From positions 22,818,661 to 22,882,660 of the forward strand of contig OZ035961.1 in the NCBI GenBank assembly GCA_964034945.1: 64,000 nt of DNA. The letters are read 5' to 3'. This DNA is from Chrysopilus asiliformis (taxonomy: Eukaryota > Arthropoda > Insecta > Diptera > Rhagionidae). Below, one piece after another: positions 23,488 to 34,934 of the stretch; the first letter of the stretch is position 1; the number at the start of each line of letters is the position of its first letter. The translations under genes were made by a program, and so were the position numbers. Under the pieces are notes generated by a model. That model searched no databases. It was given only the letters and a program-made list of their open reading frames with translations, and had not been told where the DNA came from.

Positions 23488-23605
23488 GGATAAGGGCAGT
23501 TTTGAAATCTCACAGGCCGCAGTGAGTTGCATAAAGGCAGTTTTGAAACATAATTCGAAAAGGAGAGTTTTGAAAATAAATACTCTTGGGATAAGGATAG
23601 TTTTG
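23488..23605 (+). repeat. Subterminal motif cluster of the Sola element, right
   Basis: Three copies of GGATAAGGGCAGTTTTG or close variants (23488-23504, 23529-23545, 23589-23605), plus a shortened GGAGAGTTTTG (about 23562-23572), lie in one orientation within 120 bp. The same word is embedded in both terminal repeats. Confidence 0.75.
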
Positions 23606-23767
23606 AATTAAAACTGATATTTCAATCTTAATTTACTATAAAAAAATGACGTTTTTTACAAAAACTTAGTGTAGATTCGGAATCAGGGGTACGATTTCCT
23701 TAAGGATCTATCATTAACTCAATTTTCGACATGGTGGGAGAAGAGCAGTTCTGTTACTCACCGCCTC

Positions 23768-23970
23768 ACTTCTTTAATTTTAGATTTTGTCAATGCAACA
23801 CTAAAAACATCTGATTTATATGCTAAATCGAACTCAATTCTATCGATTTTTTTTAAGTTTATTATTTGGCATATTAGGTCATAGGGAAATATTTCACTTT
23901 TACAATACTCCTGGATATTTATTAAAGTTGTATCAATGATTACCTAATATAGATAAGAAAGTTCTCCTAA
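23768..23970 (-). pseudogene. LRR protein pseudogene, right copy, 5' part
   Basis: On the minus strand this encodes LINIQEYCKSEIFPYDLICQ and then IEFDLAYKSDVFSVALTKSKIKEV. That is the N-terminal part missing from the copy at 19,955-20,846. The codon at the junction (…KEV) joins in frame with VPIQF once the transposon and one ACTT duplicate are subtracted. Upstream, a signal-peptide-like segment (RTFLSILG) is out of frame, so the start is also lost. Confidence 0.8.
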
Positions 23971-23971
23971 A

Positions 23972-25145
23972 ATATTTGGTTTGAGAGAGGGACAACTAGC
24001 GACATGCTGGCGGTTTCAATTTCTGTGTGAATACTGGGTTATTTATGTGTGCGGCCTCATCTCAAGTGTTCCCACATCTTAGTTGTAATGCGTAATTAGT
24101 TGTAATGCGCCTCGAAAAAACCATAAAAAAAATCGCACAATGGCAATACACAAATTTGATTCTCAGCAGTCAGTTAGTTAAAAATCAAAACAAACCACCA
24201 ATTTCGGTGGAAAATTTAGTTTTCGTGTTAATTTCGTTGATTTTTAGTGTATTTCGCGATTTAAATACTAAAAAAGTGTTATAATTTGCTTGAAAATTTT
24301 CGTGAGCTGTCAGGCCGCTGTCGGAAGCATGATGGTGTTAGTGCAAGGGTTGTGTAAATATAATACAAGTTTTTGACTGCTATAAGGATATGAAAATCTC
24401 GCTTGGTTTAGCCCTGACTAAACGACAAGTTTCTTGTTTTTTCTTTAACTCCATATGACATGAAGGAAAAAAAGGGAAAGATGGTGTTGCTCGGTGACTT
24501 TTTTTTATCGCGCATCTCTTTTCTCTGCCGTAGGTAAACGGAAACTTCCGTTTACTTCCCATCTATATTAGGTAATCATTGGTTGTATTGCAAATTTCAA
24601 AGCATAAAAGAAAACTGAGGACTCTATGAACATTCATGTTTAACTGATAAACTTGACGCTTCTGATTTTCAGACTACTACAAATTATAGAAAATTAATTA
24701 CATTTATATTTTTGTTTTTCATTACATTAATAGGATTGCACAATTCATTCGTGATTTAAAAGGCATTCGGTTTTGTTTATATCGTTATTTTTTGTCCTTC
24801 GAATGTTTTTTTTTTAAATTTATATAATTAACAAAAACATTTTAATCTTACTATTACGTTTTTAATGGTCTGTGAACTCATATAAAAAAACTAATTTCTT
24901 TAAATTTTATGAATTAATCGAAGAGCACAAACATTTAATTGTGGAGAAAAAGAGTAGCAGATCTTTCCGCCATCCAAAAACAATTTTTATACATACCTCG
25001 GGAAATTTGTATTAAAAGCGGAAGCACTGGTGGTGAAACCGAAAAAGAAAGTGCTGGTTTCTTGTTGAATTGTAATGTGGTTTCTTATTCAACGATAACA
25101 GTTGAATCAAATAAAAAATTTCGCTAAATTTGTGCCAATGGTTTT
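23972..25145. other. Gene-free stretch, possible 5' leader
   Basis: No protein-coding exon is convincing. Around 24165-24360 there is AT-rich leader-like sequence, starting near TCAGCAGTCAGTTAGTT (a possible TCAGT initiator). However, no downstream exon can be tied to it. A 60-codon minus frame at 24380-24562 has no supporting features. Confidence 0.3.
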
Positions 25146-25149
25146 TATA

Positions 25150-25612
25150 TTTAACTAGCTTGCATACCCGTCGTTGCCGGGTTAAGTTTTTTCAAATTTT
25201 TTGATGGTCTATGTTGGAGCTAAACTTCAGGCCAATCGGCTCGGTAGTTTCCCCGCGAAAGGGTAACATAGAAGAAGAGCTTAGTTTCGAGATCACTTTA
25301 CCCACTCCCCTTACTCCCCCACCTCTCGGGCTACTTTTTAATGGGTCTATATTGGGGCTGGACCCCCGACGAACATCTATGCCAAATTTCAGGCCAATCG
25401 GTTTAGTAGTTTTCCGGCGAAAGAATAACATAGCGCAAAAACTAAGTTTTGAAATCACTTTACCCCTCCCCTTACTCCTCCCACCCCTCGCGCTACTTTT
25501 CCGTATGCCTATGTTGGAACCAGAACTACCACAGACACTCATGCCAAATTTCAAGTGAATCGGTTTAGCCGTTTTTACGTGAAAGAGGAACAGACAGACA
25601 GACACCAAATCA
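25150..25612 (-). repeat. Dispersed repeat with ~160-bp internal units
   Basis: It starts ACTAGCTTGCATACCCGTCG and, read on the minus strand, consists of about 2.4 units of roughly 160 bp. Each unit carries a PIGLKFG…[12 protein letters not shown] open stretch. A second copy in opposite orientation lies at 52,593-53,010, and a truncated piece at 29,040-29,160. The open frame spanning it follows from the stop-free unit in both copies; no known protein domain is recognised. A short CAGACAGACAGACA array is attached at the end. Confidence 0.6.
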
Positions 25613-25622
25613 TTTTTATATA

Positions 25623-25722
25623 CAGTAGAATCCCGATAATTCGTATTTCAAGGGACCAGCAAATTCATACGAATTAGCGGGATATACGAATTATCGGGGT
25701 ACGAATTATCGGGATTCTGCTG
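25623..25722. mobile_element. 100-bp pogo-like MITE
   Basis: CAGTAGAATCCCGATAATTC at the left is mirrored by GAATTATCGGGATTCTGCTG at the right. TA flanks both ends. The CAG…CTG ends and TA target are typical of pogo/Tigger-derived MITEs. Confidence 0.75.
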
Positions 25723-25724
25723 TA

Positions 25725-26396
25725 TTAGTATGAGTATGATTTAAATGAAAAGTATTTAATCCAAATGATTAATTTTTTGTCAGAGATAGCAGCGAAGCTA
25801 CAACAAAATATCAATTCTTCTTGTTCATTATCTCTCTTCTTTATTATTAGGTTATTTTGATGGAATGTGTTTATATGTTTACCCGCAGTAGCACTTATTT
25901 ATTTGAAGATGGAAATCCTTTATTTTATGCTTTATTAAAAATATACAAGTAACATAAAATCACTAAAATTTGATGATTTTTAGATCAAAAATTTCAAACT
26001 AATCAATTCTCGTGACGAATATGATAGTGATAATTTGCAAACAAATGGATTTTTGAAAACAAAGTATGAAAATATGTACCCAAAAAATCTTACAAAAAAT
26101 AACTCAAACTCATTTCGAGTTGAAGATATTATCCTTAAAACGGTTTTTTTATTCAGGTTGATGGAACAATGAATGGAAAGCTTTTAATATAGTGTTCAAA
26201 AGTGGCATAATTAACAGAAAAGCCATAACGTCATCTTTAGTATTAAGTGTGCATAAAAACAAAGAAAATGTATTTGTGTGTACCACCAACAACGATGAGT
26301 ATTCCCTATCGTTCTCTTCTGTAACCGCCATTGTTTATAGCACCGATATAAATATACTTAAAATGCACGCTAATTTGTTTTGATTGCACGGCGTAT
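25725..26396. other. Gene-free AT-rich stretch
   Basis: I see no coding or RNA gene. A 63-codon frame near 26192-26383 has no start context or splice support. Confidence 0.4.
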
Positions 26397-26538
26397 GGCC
26401 TATGTTACACGAAGCAACTTTAAGCTGCGACTTTTCTAAAGTATAGGCGAGAGAAGTGAGGGGCCACCGCTTCCCTCACTTCTCTCGCCTATACTTTAGA
26501 AAAGTCGCCGCTTAAAGTTGCCTCGTGTAACATAGGCC
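26397..26538. mobile_element. Foldback element with 66-bp arms
   Basis: Arms 26397-26462 and 26473-26538 (start GGCCTATGTTACACGA) match at 64 of 66 positions around a 10-nt spacer. It is GC-richer than its surroundings and has no coding capacity. It is probably a foldback MITE; a target duplication is not evident. Confidence 0.85.
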
Positions 26539-26539
26539 T

Positions 26540-27021
26540 AAGAAAGCGCGCTCTGTCAAACAGACAATTTAACTCATTGATTGTTTTAAATGCTTTAAAT
26601 CAAATACAAAACATTAGTTTTAAATATCCTGCATTTAAAATGATTGGTTTGGTATTTGTTTTTACTACTTTCTTTTTTAATTCCAAAAAAAAAAACATTT
26701 TATTTAGGACTATTAGTGAAAAACCGTTAAATCAAATGACGGTTTTTGATTCTACATACCCTATTTCTTTCAGTGTTATATTTTTATTTTGTTAGAGCAA
26801 ATGCAATCTACCCTATTATTGCTTTTATCGGTATGCAGCGTCAAATTTTGCAATTACCTCGTCTAAATTCCTTAATATACTACAGAGACGGCATGGTAGC
26901 GGTTGTCGTAAGATCGGGGTAGATTTTCAAAATTCAAAGTTCCATCAGAATTGCGGAAGATGGCAGAAGAGTGGGTTTATAGACAGATGAGGAGGTAGAT
27001 ATTAGTGGGCAAGAAACTTCT
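26540..27021. other. Gene-free stretch
   Basis: A 72-codon plus-strand frame (26577-26795) shows no coding character. Nothing else is recognised. Confidence 0.4.
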
Positions 27022-27025
27022 TTAA

Positions 27026-27311
27026 CCCTTTCGGTACATGTTTTTTTCTATGGGTTTTAAAAATACTTTGTATACAAATTAATGATGTTTAAGCTATTAG
27101 TATTCATTTAAAACAAAAAAAAAATATGAAAAAAAAAATTAAAAATTTTAATTTTTTTCAAATACGTCCACTGTGGTCCAGCTTTTTACTCAAAAAATCA
27201 AAATTGGGTCACAAATGCACTTAATGAGAATAGAGTGTTGAAAATAAATAAATAATAAGACAATTCAAATTTTTTAGCATGATGCCATATGGCATCAAAA
27301 TACCGAAAGGA
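27026..27311. mobile_element. piggyBac-like MITE with TTAA target
   Basis: CCCTTTCGGTA at the left and TACCGAAAGGA at the right form short inverted ends. TTAA lies immediately outside both (27022-27025 and 27312-27315). A CCC(T)n start plus a TTAA target is the piggyBac pattern. The 286-bp interior is non-coding and contains a short palindrome, ATGCCATATGGCAT. Confidence 0.75.
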
Positions 27312-27315
27312 TTAA

Positions 27316-29039
27316 GGATAACCTCACTAATGATGAAAAGCTGATCCAAATCCTTGCAGTGGTTGAAAAGATATTTTTAGTGGGCGAAAATTATCCCCAA
27401 TGGACAACTTGCCGAGTAATGAAAATACTGAAAAAGGAAAAGGAAATAAGTGGAGTATGCTTTTTTCATAACCGTCAAATGTTCCAAAAATGCAAATATT
27501 CTCAAAAAAAACACTTGCTTTTTACACGTATTTACGACTATTAAATATTGTTTCAAAACTTCAAATGCATGTCCAAGTGTGAAATATTATTACAGATAAT
27601 CATCAAGAAAAAGTGAAATCATTTACGACTTTGCTTGACAAAACATTTAAATCAACAATGTCACGCAATAATTTTCATTACATGGCATCCACATATTTGA
27701 TTCACTTTCTCAATTAAAGCACACAAAATGTATCATTGTGTCAATCACTATATTTTGTTTAATTAATAAAGTGGTTCATCCGCGGCGCGGCACCTGCGGT
27801 AATCTTTATTAACCCAGATATGCCACAACACATATTGTCATCTAGAATCTAAAATGAAGAGCATGAAAAGATACATGACAGCATTTAAACATTTCAAAAG
27901 GAATCGATCTCACCTAAGGTACGTACGTCTAGACATCTTAGACATTGATGGGCCCTGTTAACTGCATGGTCCCATGTCAAATTTCAAAATTGGACAGTTG
28001 AGATAAATGGAGCATCCGAATAGATGCAGGCTGTCAACTTGATCACTTTTCGAATATCAAATATAGTGAAAAACTCTTATCTTCGATTAAAAAACTCAAT
28101 TAGTCGGATGAGATACGGGATCAACATTAGAGGTTGATTTGTTTTTCTTTTCTTACATATTTTTAACCATCTATTGTTGATTGGCAATGGAACCGCATCG
28201 CATCGACCGTTAAAACCCTGTTGATAATTTTGAATATTGAACTGATGATCGATAATTGAAATTGACGTATGAAATTTGAATAGTTTTCAAGAATGCAAAT
28301 ATAAATCACACAAGGCGCAAATAATTGATTTTATTTGTAATTCAAATGACAATATTTACCACATTTTTCTTATATGGCAATTAGCAAGATTGATTTTTTT
28401 TTGCTTATTGACTTTCAAACAGTTTCGAATGATATACAAAATAAAATTTACCACTTGACTGTACATTTTTGACTGGAGAGACCTATTAACGTGTTGAATC
28501 AATATTGAAATTCCCATTCTGGTCGTATTTAAGCGTATGGTCATATTTTTATTTGCACTTAATTAGCGAGATTTTTGGGAAAATAACTCTTAGAGGTCAT
28601 ATTTTTGATCGATTACAATCGTAATAAACGTAAAATTCTTGGAACGCACTTGAAATGTGTGAATTGCGAGTAATGGTGTAAAAAGTCTTTTAGCAAAATA
28701 ATTGTGGGTGTTTTAATTTCAGTAATAAAATCATAACCTTAAAATTTAAAAATATTTTTACTTTCTAGGTGGATTTCAAGAATTCTTAACGGTATATTTT
28801 AACTGTCACTATAAAAAAACATTGAATTTGACCTACACTACAAAACTACATTTTCAAGGATTAGTTTAAAATTTTTGCGATTCGCATAACACTTTCGCTA
28901 CAAGGAAGAACCTTAAAATTGTAAATGACATTAAAAAGTTTGTATTACCTAAATTATACGGTTTATAGATCATTTAATTAATTCTACTTTCACTCGGCAG
29001 AAATTTATAAATTCAGTACAAATTTTCAAAATAAATTTC
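27316..29039. other. Gene-free AT-rich stretch
   Basis: No gene, RNA gene or bounded repeat is recognised. Short frames (for example 27359-27544 and 28276-28458) lack any supporting feature. Confidence 0.45.
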
Positions 29040-29165
29040 ATTTTGTTACACCAATGCTGATCACAAAAATGATTTCGAAACTTAGTTTTTGCGCTATGTT
29101 ACTCTTTCGCGGGGAAACTACTGAACCGATTGGCCTGAAGCTCCAACATAGACCATCAAAAAAAA
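29040..29165 (+). repeat. Truncated copy of the 25.2/52.6-kb repeat
   Basis: CACAAAAATGATTTCGAAACTTAG, then TTCGCGGGGAAACTACTGAA and CAACATAGACCATCAAAAA match the end of the family copies at 25.2 and 52.6-53.0 kb. Only the last unit is retained. A doubled AAAGAGTACCCGTTTTTC segment follows at about 29,180-29,240. Confidence 0.6.
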
Positions 29166-29429
29166 GAAAAGAAAAAAAAGAGTACCCGTTTTTCTATCAC
29201 CCAAAAAAAAAATGACAAAAAAAGAGTACCCGTTTTTCAATCACCCCAAAAATAGAAAAAGAGACTAGAGAATTCTCCCGTAAAATGTGAAGGTTTGCGG
29301 GGTTTTGTAGTTTGAGGATCCCCACTAATTTTTAGTTATTAAAAAACTTAACAGGTCGCAAGTCTAGTTTTGATTGTTGCACAGTGTTATTCTTTCAATT
29401 TCTGATTTTAATACCAAAATCCTTGCATC

Positions 29430-29960
29430 ATGTGTATACCCGTATGGTGAAACCAAAGGGTATATTAAATTTGCTTTACCGTTTGTAACGCCAAGATCCC
29501 GTCATCACACAAAAAAATGAATTACACCAGTGTGTTTAAAATGATAAAAAAAAAGTTGAATTTAGCATGTCCGTCCGTCTGTCTGTCTGTCCGTCTGTCC
29601 GTCTGTCCGTCTGTCCGTCTGTCCGTCCGTCTGTCTGTCCGTCTGTCCGTCCGTCCGTCCGTCCGTCTGTCCGTCTGTGGCGCGGATTGCGGGCGCACGG
29701 ATTGAGCTAGAGACTTGAAATTTTGTGCAGGTCCGTTTTTCGTAAAATGCGAGGCTAAATTCGTTCATGGGCAAAAATGGACCATTTACGAACAAAAACG
29801 ATTTTTGCGAATATCTCAAAAACGGTGCATCTTATCAAAAAAGTCCAAGAACAAAAGTTATTTAGAATACGATTCTACATAAAACTCCCATACATCAAAA
29901 TCCGATTGGAATAAATTTTAAAAAATCTTATTGGAAAGTTTGATTTCAAAGTGGATTTTT
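29430..29960 (+). repeat. Mini-me-like repeat with GTCY array
   Basis: It contains GTATACCCGTATGGTGAAAC, GTTTGTAACG and ATTACACCAGTGTGTTT, then a (GTCY)n array at about 29571-29678. GAGCTAGAGACTTGAAATTT and generic 'GCGAATATCTCAAAAAC' words follow. The first part matches 3.81-4.79 kb in inverted orientation. The layout recalls dipteran mini-me elements, which carry GTCY microsatellites. Confidence 0.65.
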
Positions 29961-29964
29961 GGTA

Positions 29965-30545
29965 CAACTGTTCGAATTTTGATACGAATATCACCATACG
30001 GGTTTTCAATAATTGCCAGATTGACAATTATAGCTTTTGTTATGTTTTATTTGCTAACTCCGAATTCAAGCGGAAACTTAACATGAAATTTTGAGGAACA
30101 TCAGGTAAGGTAATGACGAATTTCTAAAAAGAAATTAAAAAAAAATAGATTTTAGCCTGCTTCAAGTTCTTTTAAAACCCAAACTGTAATAGCCCCTCTT
30201 CTTCCCACATCCCCGTCCCTTGTGCCGGATTCACATAAAACAGTGTGGTCACCATATAACCCAATACCCCTAAAATTTTGGTGTTTTGTAAAAAAAAGGA
30301 ATTATTATATTTATACGATATCGATGATATGTATTTTAGCAAGTTGATTATTTTTTTTTTTTGCTCCGAATACAGATTATTAAAATTTCCTGGCAAATGT
30401 TGAAATTAACCAGGCCGAGTACCTGTTATAGCAGTCCAACAAAGCGTAAATACTAGACATGCATGCGATGATGTCAACGCAGTTTTCCAACCATGTTTTG
30501 CAGTCAACCAGCTGGTATTATTTTTCAACGCTAAAATATCTACGT
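29965..30545. other. Gene-free stretch
   Basis: No supported gene or bounded repeat. A T-run lies near 30350-30363. Confidence 0.4.
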
Positions 30546-30546
30546 A

Positions 30547-30635
30547 CAGTGAAGTTTTCCAAATCGCGACGCCGATTCCTGTCCCGATTTCAAGATGTCT
30601 CGATTACAGAGTGTCCCAATTAGGAGGTTCCACTG
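30547..30635. mobile_element. 89-bp pogo-like MITE
   Basis: CAGTGAAGTTTTCCAAATCG at the left pairs imperfectly with GGAGGTTCCACTG at the right, and TA borders both ends. The CAGTGGAACCTC-type end is common in pogo/Tigger-derived elements. Confidence 0.6.
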
Positions 30636-30639
30636 TACA

Positions 30640-33600
30640 TAGATATTTAAGCATTTTAGATACAACATGATCGCCATAATAGTCTCTGGTTACACTAGCA
30701 TCTCAACCGACAATATTTACTTGTGATTTAATTCTAAAAGTAAACTTCCATCACATGAGCCTTTGGCGACTCATTTCCATTCACATGTAGTAGATATATG
30801 TGTAAAATTTGTGTACAATTGAAATTCTTTATCCATAATTAGTTTTCGCTTATGACCGGTTCAAAGGCACACCACATGTTTATATGTGCTCCAGATCAGC
30901 TCTCCATCGTCAATAAATTTAATCTATCAAATAGATATCGTATTAACGACTATCTACAGATACACAGTATGCGTAAGGTGGAATCCGGGCGTCTATAGAT
31001 AGTCGTGTAAGGCCCAAACTGGAGGTCCTACTACTGGCCAATGTAGTATAGATAAAATGGAACTGCACTTGCACTTTACAAACTGCTCGTAAACTCCACG
31101 CAGAGTTACAGCGGATTGGTGTAGATTTGTCTGAATTGCGTTGTGCAATCCTTTGACGGAATCTGGTGAAGTGGTCAAAGTGGTAGTTATAAATTGTTAT
31201 GAAAAATAAACGATTTAACGAAACTTGACTGAATATTGGACAAGAAAACCAACTAACCACAGCATGTAATTATGTTTTGAATTAAATTTTGCTGAACGGA
31301 AAATTCAATTCTGATGGCTGAGTAGTAATCTGTAATTACTGATTTTCCAATGATCGCTTTGTTGTTTTTCACTTTTTTACATATTTGCTTTTTGTATTGA
31401 ATGTAATATGTATTTTTTTTCTCTCTCTCTTTCACAGTCTTTAAAACGAAGCGATTCAATGCATAGAAGACTTGGCAGACTTTAAGACGTCAGTTTCAGG
31501 TGAATGAACACGGACTTTTGCCATGTGGTTTCTAGAGTATGCAATGTTCAGCATCAGATTGGGAATACTATAGTATTAAATTACAAAAAATAAAAATTCT
31601 ATTATTTTATAGATAATTCTCTATCGGCTTCTCAATGTTTGAATAGTAATTATAGTAATTTTTTGATTTCAATTATTGATTTCAGTGAAATGAAAGAAAT
31701 TTAATGATTACTTGGGATTTGAAAATTTCCGCCAAATAAAAAATCTTCGTAACCAAATATGGGAGATATAGTCGCAACTAGCTCTTGGAACCATCATTAA
31801 AGGGTTTATGGTCTAAATAAAATGTTTAATCCGGAACAAACGCCATAATGACTCTCCCTTCTTAGTCCAGACGCGCATCGCGTTGGCTAGAATGTTTTTA
31901 AAACGCGTACAAATCAATATGAGAGCTGGCAACGAAGTGGATTTCAAATATTTACTACTTTACCCTTCGCTACTATGGTAGGGTATGACGAACCCCACCA
32001 CAGTGACGAAGGGTTAAATCTACTTCGTTGCACGCTGAAATTCTAGTTTGGAGGTGTTTTAAAAACTCAAATGATCTCTTTGGCACCATTCTGCATGCTT
32101 GCCAATACAGTGCGCGCCTGCGCTTACTATACCTTCCCATCGCCACCCCGTTTTCTAGAAAATAGTTCAGAAAGCTGTAACCTGTCAATGGTTACTCCGA
32201 TTGGAATATGATGTACAGAAAAGTTATGCAAAATTTTATTCCAAACACTTTTTTACCACGTTTAAAAAAACCAAATATGAGGGAAAAAAAGAGGAGAGGG
32301 AGGAGTAAACTGAATCTTGATATATATAGAAGTATTATGTAAAACGGTATTTTAAATACTTTTTGTCCTATTAATTTTTTCGACACAATGAACCGTTTTC
32401 GAGAAAATTAAAAAAAAACGTTTTCGTTTGTAAACAGGAGGGGAAAAGGGATTGTTCAAATAAAAAATATATGGCCTATTTTACATGCCGAATTTAATGA
32501 AATTCCATCCAGCCGTTTTCATTCGGTAACAAACATACAAAAATTAAACGATACCCATTTTTGGTCAGTACCTGCGCAAAAACAAAATATGAGGCAAAAT
32601 GTTGAACTCAAACGCGAAAAAGTGATTTTTTTAAATATAGATTGATTGCGGAACTCCAATTTCTAGAAAAAAAAAGATTAATATTTTCACTTCCTGATAA
32701 GTTACTGAACGAAATCAACATAATTTATTACCAATTTTTAAAAGGCATTGAAAATATGTACTAGAAATGTTCGCAAAAGTGCTATCGTCATATTTAAATA
32801 AATCAAATTCTATTAATTATTCTCTCAAATGGAATTAATGTTTGACCACAATATTAAATGGTCGCAATTAATTCATGCCAATGGGTAAATAAATGCGACC
32901 GTTAAAATCATAATTCGAAAAATCCTGTATATTTAATGATTTCGCTCCTCTATTGGATCACTTTCGGAACTCAAGTGAGGTTAACCCGTTTTACTTAATT
33001 ACACGCAGTTATAGTTTAACCGAAAAAGGCGACAAAAGCAACTCATCCGCGCACTCGAATTAACAATAACGATTACAAAAATCCAACATATAAGAGAAAT
33101 ATTCAATGAGGAGACTAGAAAAGCATAACTTTTAATGTGAATCATAACTCATATCAACAGCGGCAACTTTGACGACGGGAAATATTCAAATTAAAATACG
33201 AACTATGCTTGTCTAGTTTTCCAATGCAATAAAGTCGCAAAGTCGGTTAATCGAATCATAATCGTCATGATCATCCTCATCGACAACAAACGACGATTTT
33301 TACTACACACCACATATACGGATGTTCTGCAAGAAGTAGGAATTTTACAGACGAGCTCCGCAATAAACACGTGGAACAAAAAAAAATTGATTTAACTCGA
33401 TTCCTAAAAAATATTAAATTTCAGCGATGTGGTAATTAATTGTTTTTTTTCAAATTTCAGTAATTTTTTGGGAACAAGATGTCAGAAATCAAATGGGTCC
33501 CGAAATTTCGAGCCTCCCAGGAACCGGTGTTTTAAAAAACACATCTTAGAATTGTGTGTCATCTTAGGGAATTGTAGTTGTACCACTGATAATAACATCA

Positions 33601-33848
33601 TAGATTTAGGCCAGATGTGCCAAAGTAGTCCCCCAGTGGTCAATTTGAAATTGAAAGCCGATTTTAGATTTGAAGTTTTTATCTGTGGTGCCGTTTTCTA
33701 AAAGATTTCGACTCACAGCGTGACCCAATGCGCAACAAAAAAAACGGATACTTGTTTATGAAAGCTTTCAAGTCTCTTCCTTAATTAATTCTTGAAATTT
33801 CAAATGTTTCTGTATAAAAAAATTTCAAAATAATAGCCACGTTTCCAT
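30640..33848. other. Gene-free stretch with one small foldback
   Basis: I find no gene. A foldback of about 100 bp lies at 31929-32031: 16-bp arms GCAACGAAGTGGATTT / AAATCTACTTCGTTGC with one mismatch, plus a nested inner inverted pair. The region 32,000-32,600 has words typical of degenerate insect repeats (for example GCCGTTTTC) but no borders. Confidence 0.4.
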
Positions 33849-33849
33849 C

Positions 33850-34395
33850 ATATGTAGGGCGACCATATTTATTTTATGTCCATCCCGGACAAAAAAAGCT
33901 TAGGTGGGAGGAGGAGAGGGTGATTGAAACGAAAAATTAACGAAACAACAAATTTCATATAAAAAATTTAATTCGGTGAAAACAAATAAAAAATGTGCGC
34001 CAGCAGTCGAAAATTTTAAACAGAATGCGGCGCAATGTTAAAAATTAACAGCTTCATAGTCTTGAGTGAAAATAACTAAATTTTTGTGCTCTTTATGTTC
34101 CATAAATTGTAGAAAACACCAGTATTCAGAAACGCGCCGCAAGGCAAATTTTTTGAGATACTTTGTTAAAAATCGTTAAAGAATGCGCCGCTGACGAAAA
34201 AAAAGTCATTTACAGCTACTGCCAGACGAAGTAGAGTTTATTTTGCATATTTATTGAATGTTTTCTTCTAGTACTTGACAAATTACAGCACGATATTGAA
34301 AAATGTGGTACAAAGGTTTAGTTTTCGGGAGGCCGGGGCAACATGCCCAAATCCCAGACTGTCCCACCATTCCCGGATGTATAATCACTCTATTT
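33850..34395. repeat. Longest copy of the GGTGACCATACGTCC / CGCAGGCGAAA repeat
   Basis: It opens near GTAGGGCGACCATATTTATT and contains 'ATCCCGGACAAAAA', GCGGCGCA, CGCGCCGCAAGGCAAATTTT and GCGCCGCTGACGAAA. It closes near 'TCCCGGATGTATAATCACTCTATTT'. This is an inverted-ended, TIR-like layout similar to 2.99-3.42 and 53.77-53.95 kb. It is eroded and non-coding. Confidence 0.5.
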
Positions 34396-34696
34396 TATAC
34401 AAATAAAGCTTAATTTTTAAGCAAGGTGTCGTCTCCCGGGTTTGCGGATGCTATGTTTAACTTTTTTGTAGTGGGAAAGTGACCTAACGGTACTCTGTCG
34501 GACTTCTTTTAGATCTTCGTGGGTTTTTATATGCTCCGAGAAACCTTTTCTACTGCGGCGCATTTTTTTTTATTTTGTGAAAAGTTTTAATCTAACTAAA
34601 TATTTTTAATTTTCACGGAAAAAGTTCATGTTTTTCTGAAAGAATTTCAAAAAGTTGCGAAAAGAATTGTGTATAAAAATACTGTTTTACCACAAC

Positions 34697-34933
34697 CAGG
34701 GCACCAATCATGTATTCGACGCGTCTCTGTCTTTCGACTTCGACGCAGCGTTTAACTCTTGACTTCGCCATATTTGCAGCTTGAAATTTCGCGGAATCGT
34801 CACTATGAATCGAAACGTGATTCTGACTGTCACTCCAGGAAATTTGATGCTTCTGATATGGCGAAGTCAAGAGTCAAAAGCTGCGTCGAAGTCGAAAGAC
34901 AGAGACGCGTCGGAATACATGATTGCGGCCCTG
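34697..34933. mobile_element. 237-bp foldback MITE, copy 1
   Basis: The ends CAGGGCACCAATCATGTATT and CAGGGCCGCAATCATGTATT (read inward) extend into arms of about 85-110 bp. The middle contains TCACTATGAATCGAAACGTG. The same element, in opposite orientation, lies at 60,136-60,373. No target duplication is clear. Confidence 0.8.
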
Positions 34934-34934
34934 T

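Larger units (their letters stand above)
20847..23767 (-). mobile_element. Sola-type DNA transposon inserted in an LRR gene
   Basis: This 2,921-bp element has inverted ends GAGGCGTTGGGTAACAAAAC (left) and GAGGCGGTGAGTAACAGAAC (right, read inward), about 30 bp with few mismatches. The 4-bp target duplication ACTT lies at 20843-20846 and 23768-23771. It carries one two-exon transposase gene on the minus strand. A 4-bp TSD, GAG-type termini and a DDD-like transposase together fit the Sola superfamily; the superfamily name is from memory of its traits, not from a search. Removing the element and one TSD copy restores the LRR reading frame exactly, which confirms the borders. Confidence 0.85.

Noticed and set aside
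24380..24562. Minus-strand 60-codon frame with basic residues
   Set aside because: Short, no homologous copy in the window, no supporting splice or promoter signals.
25192..25608. Protein-coding gene of 138 codons
   Set aside because: It lies wholly inside a dispersed repeat that occurs again at 52.6 kb, with an equally long frame on the opposite strand. No known domain, splice or start context.
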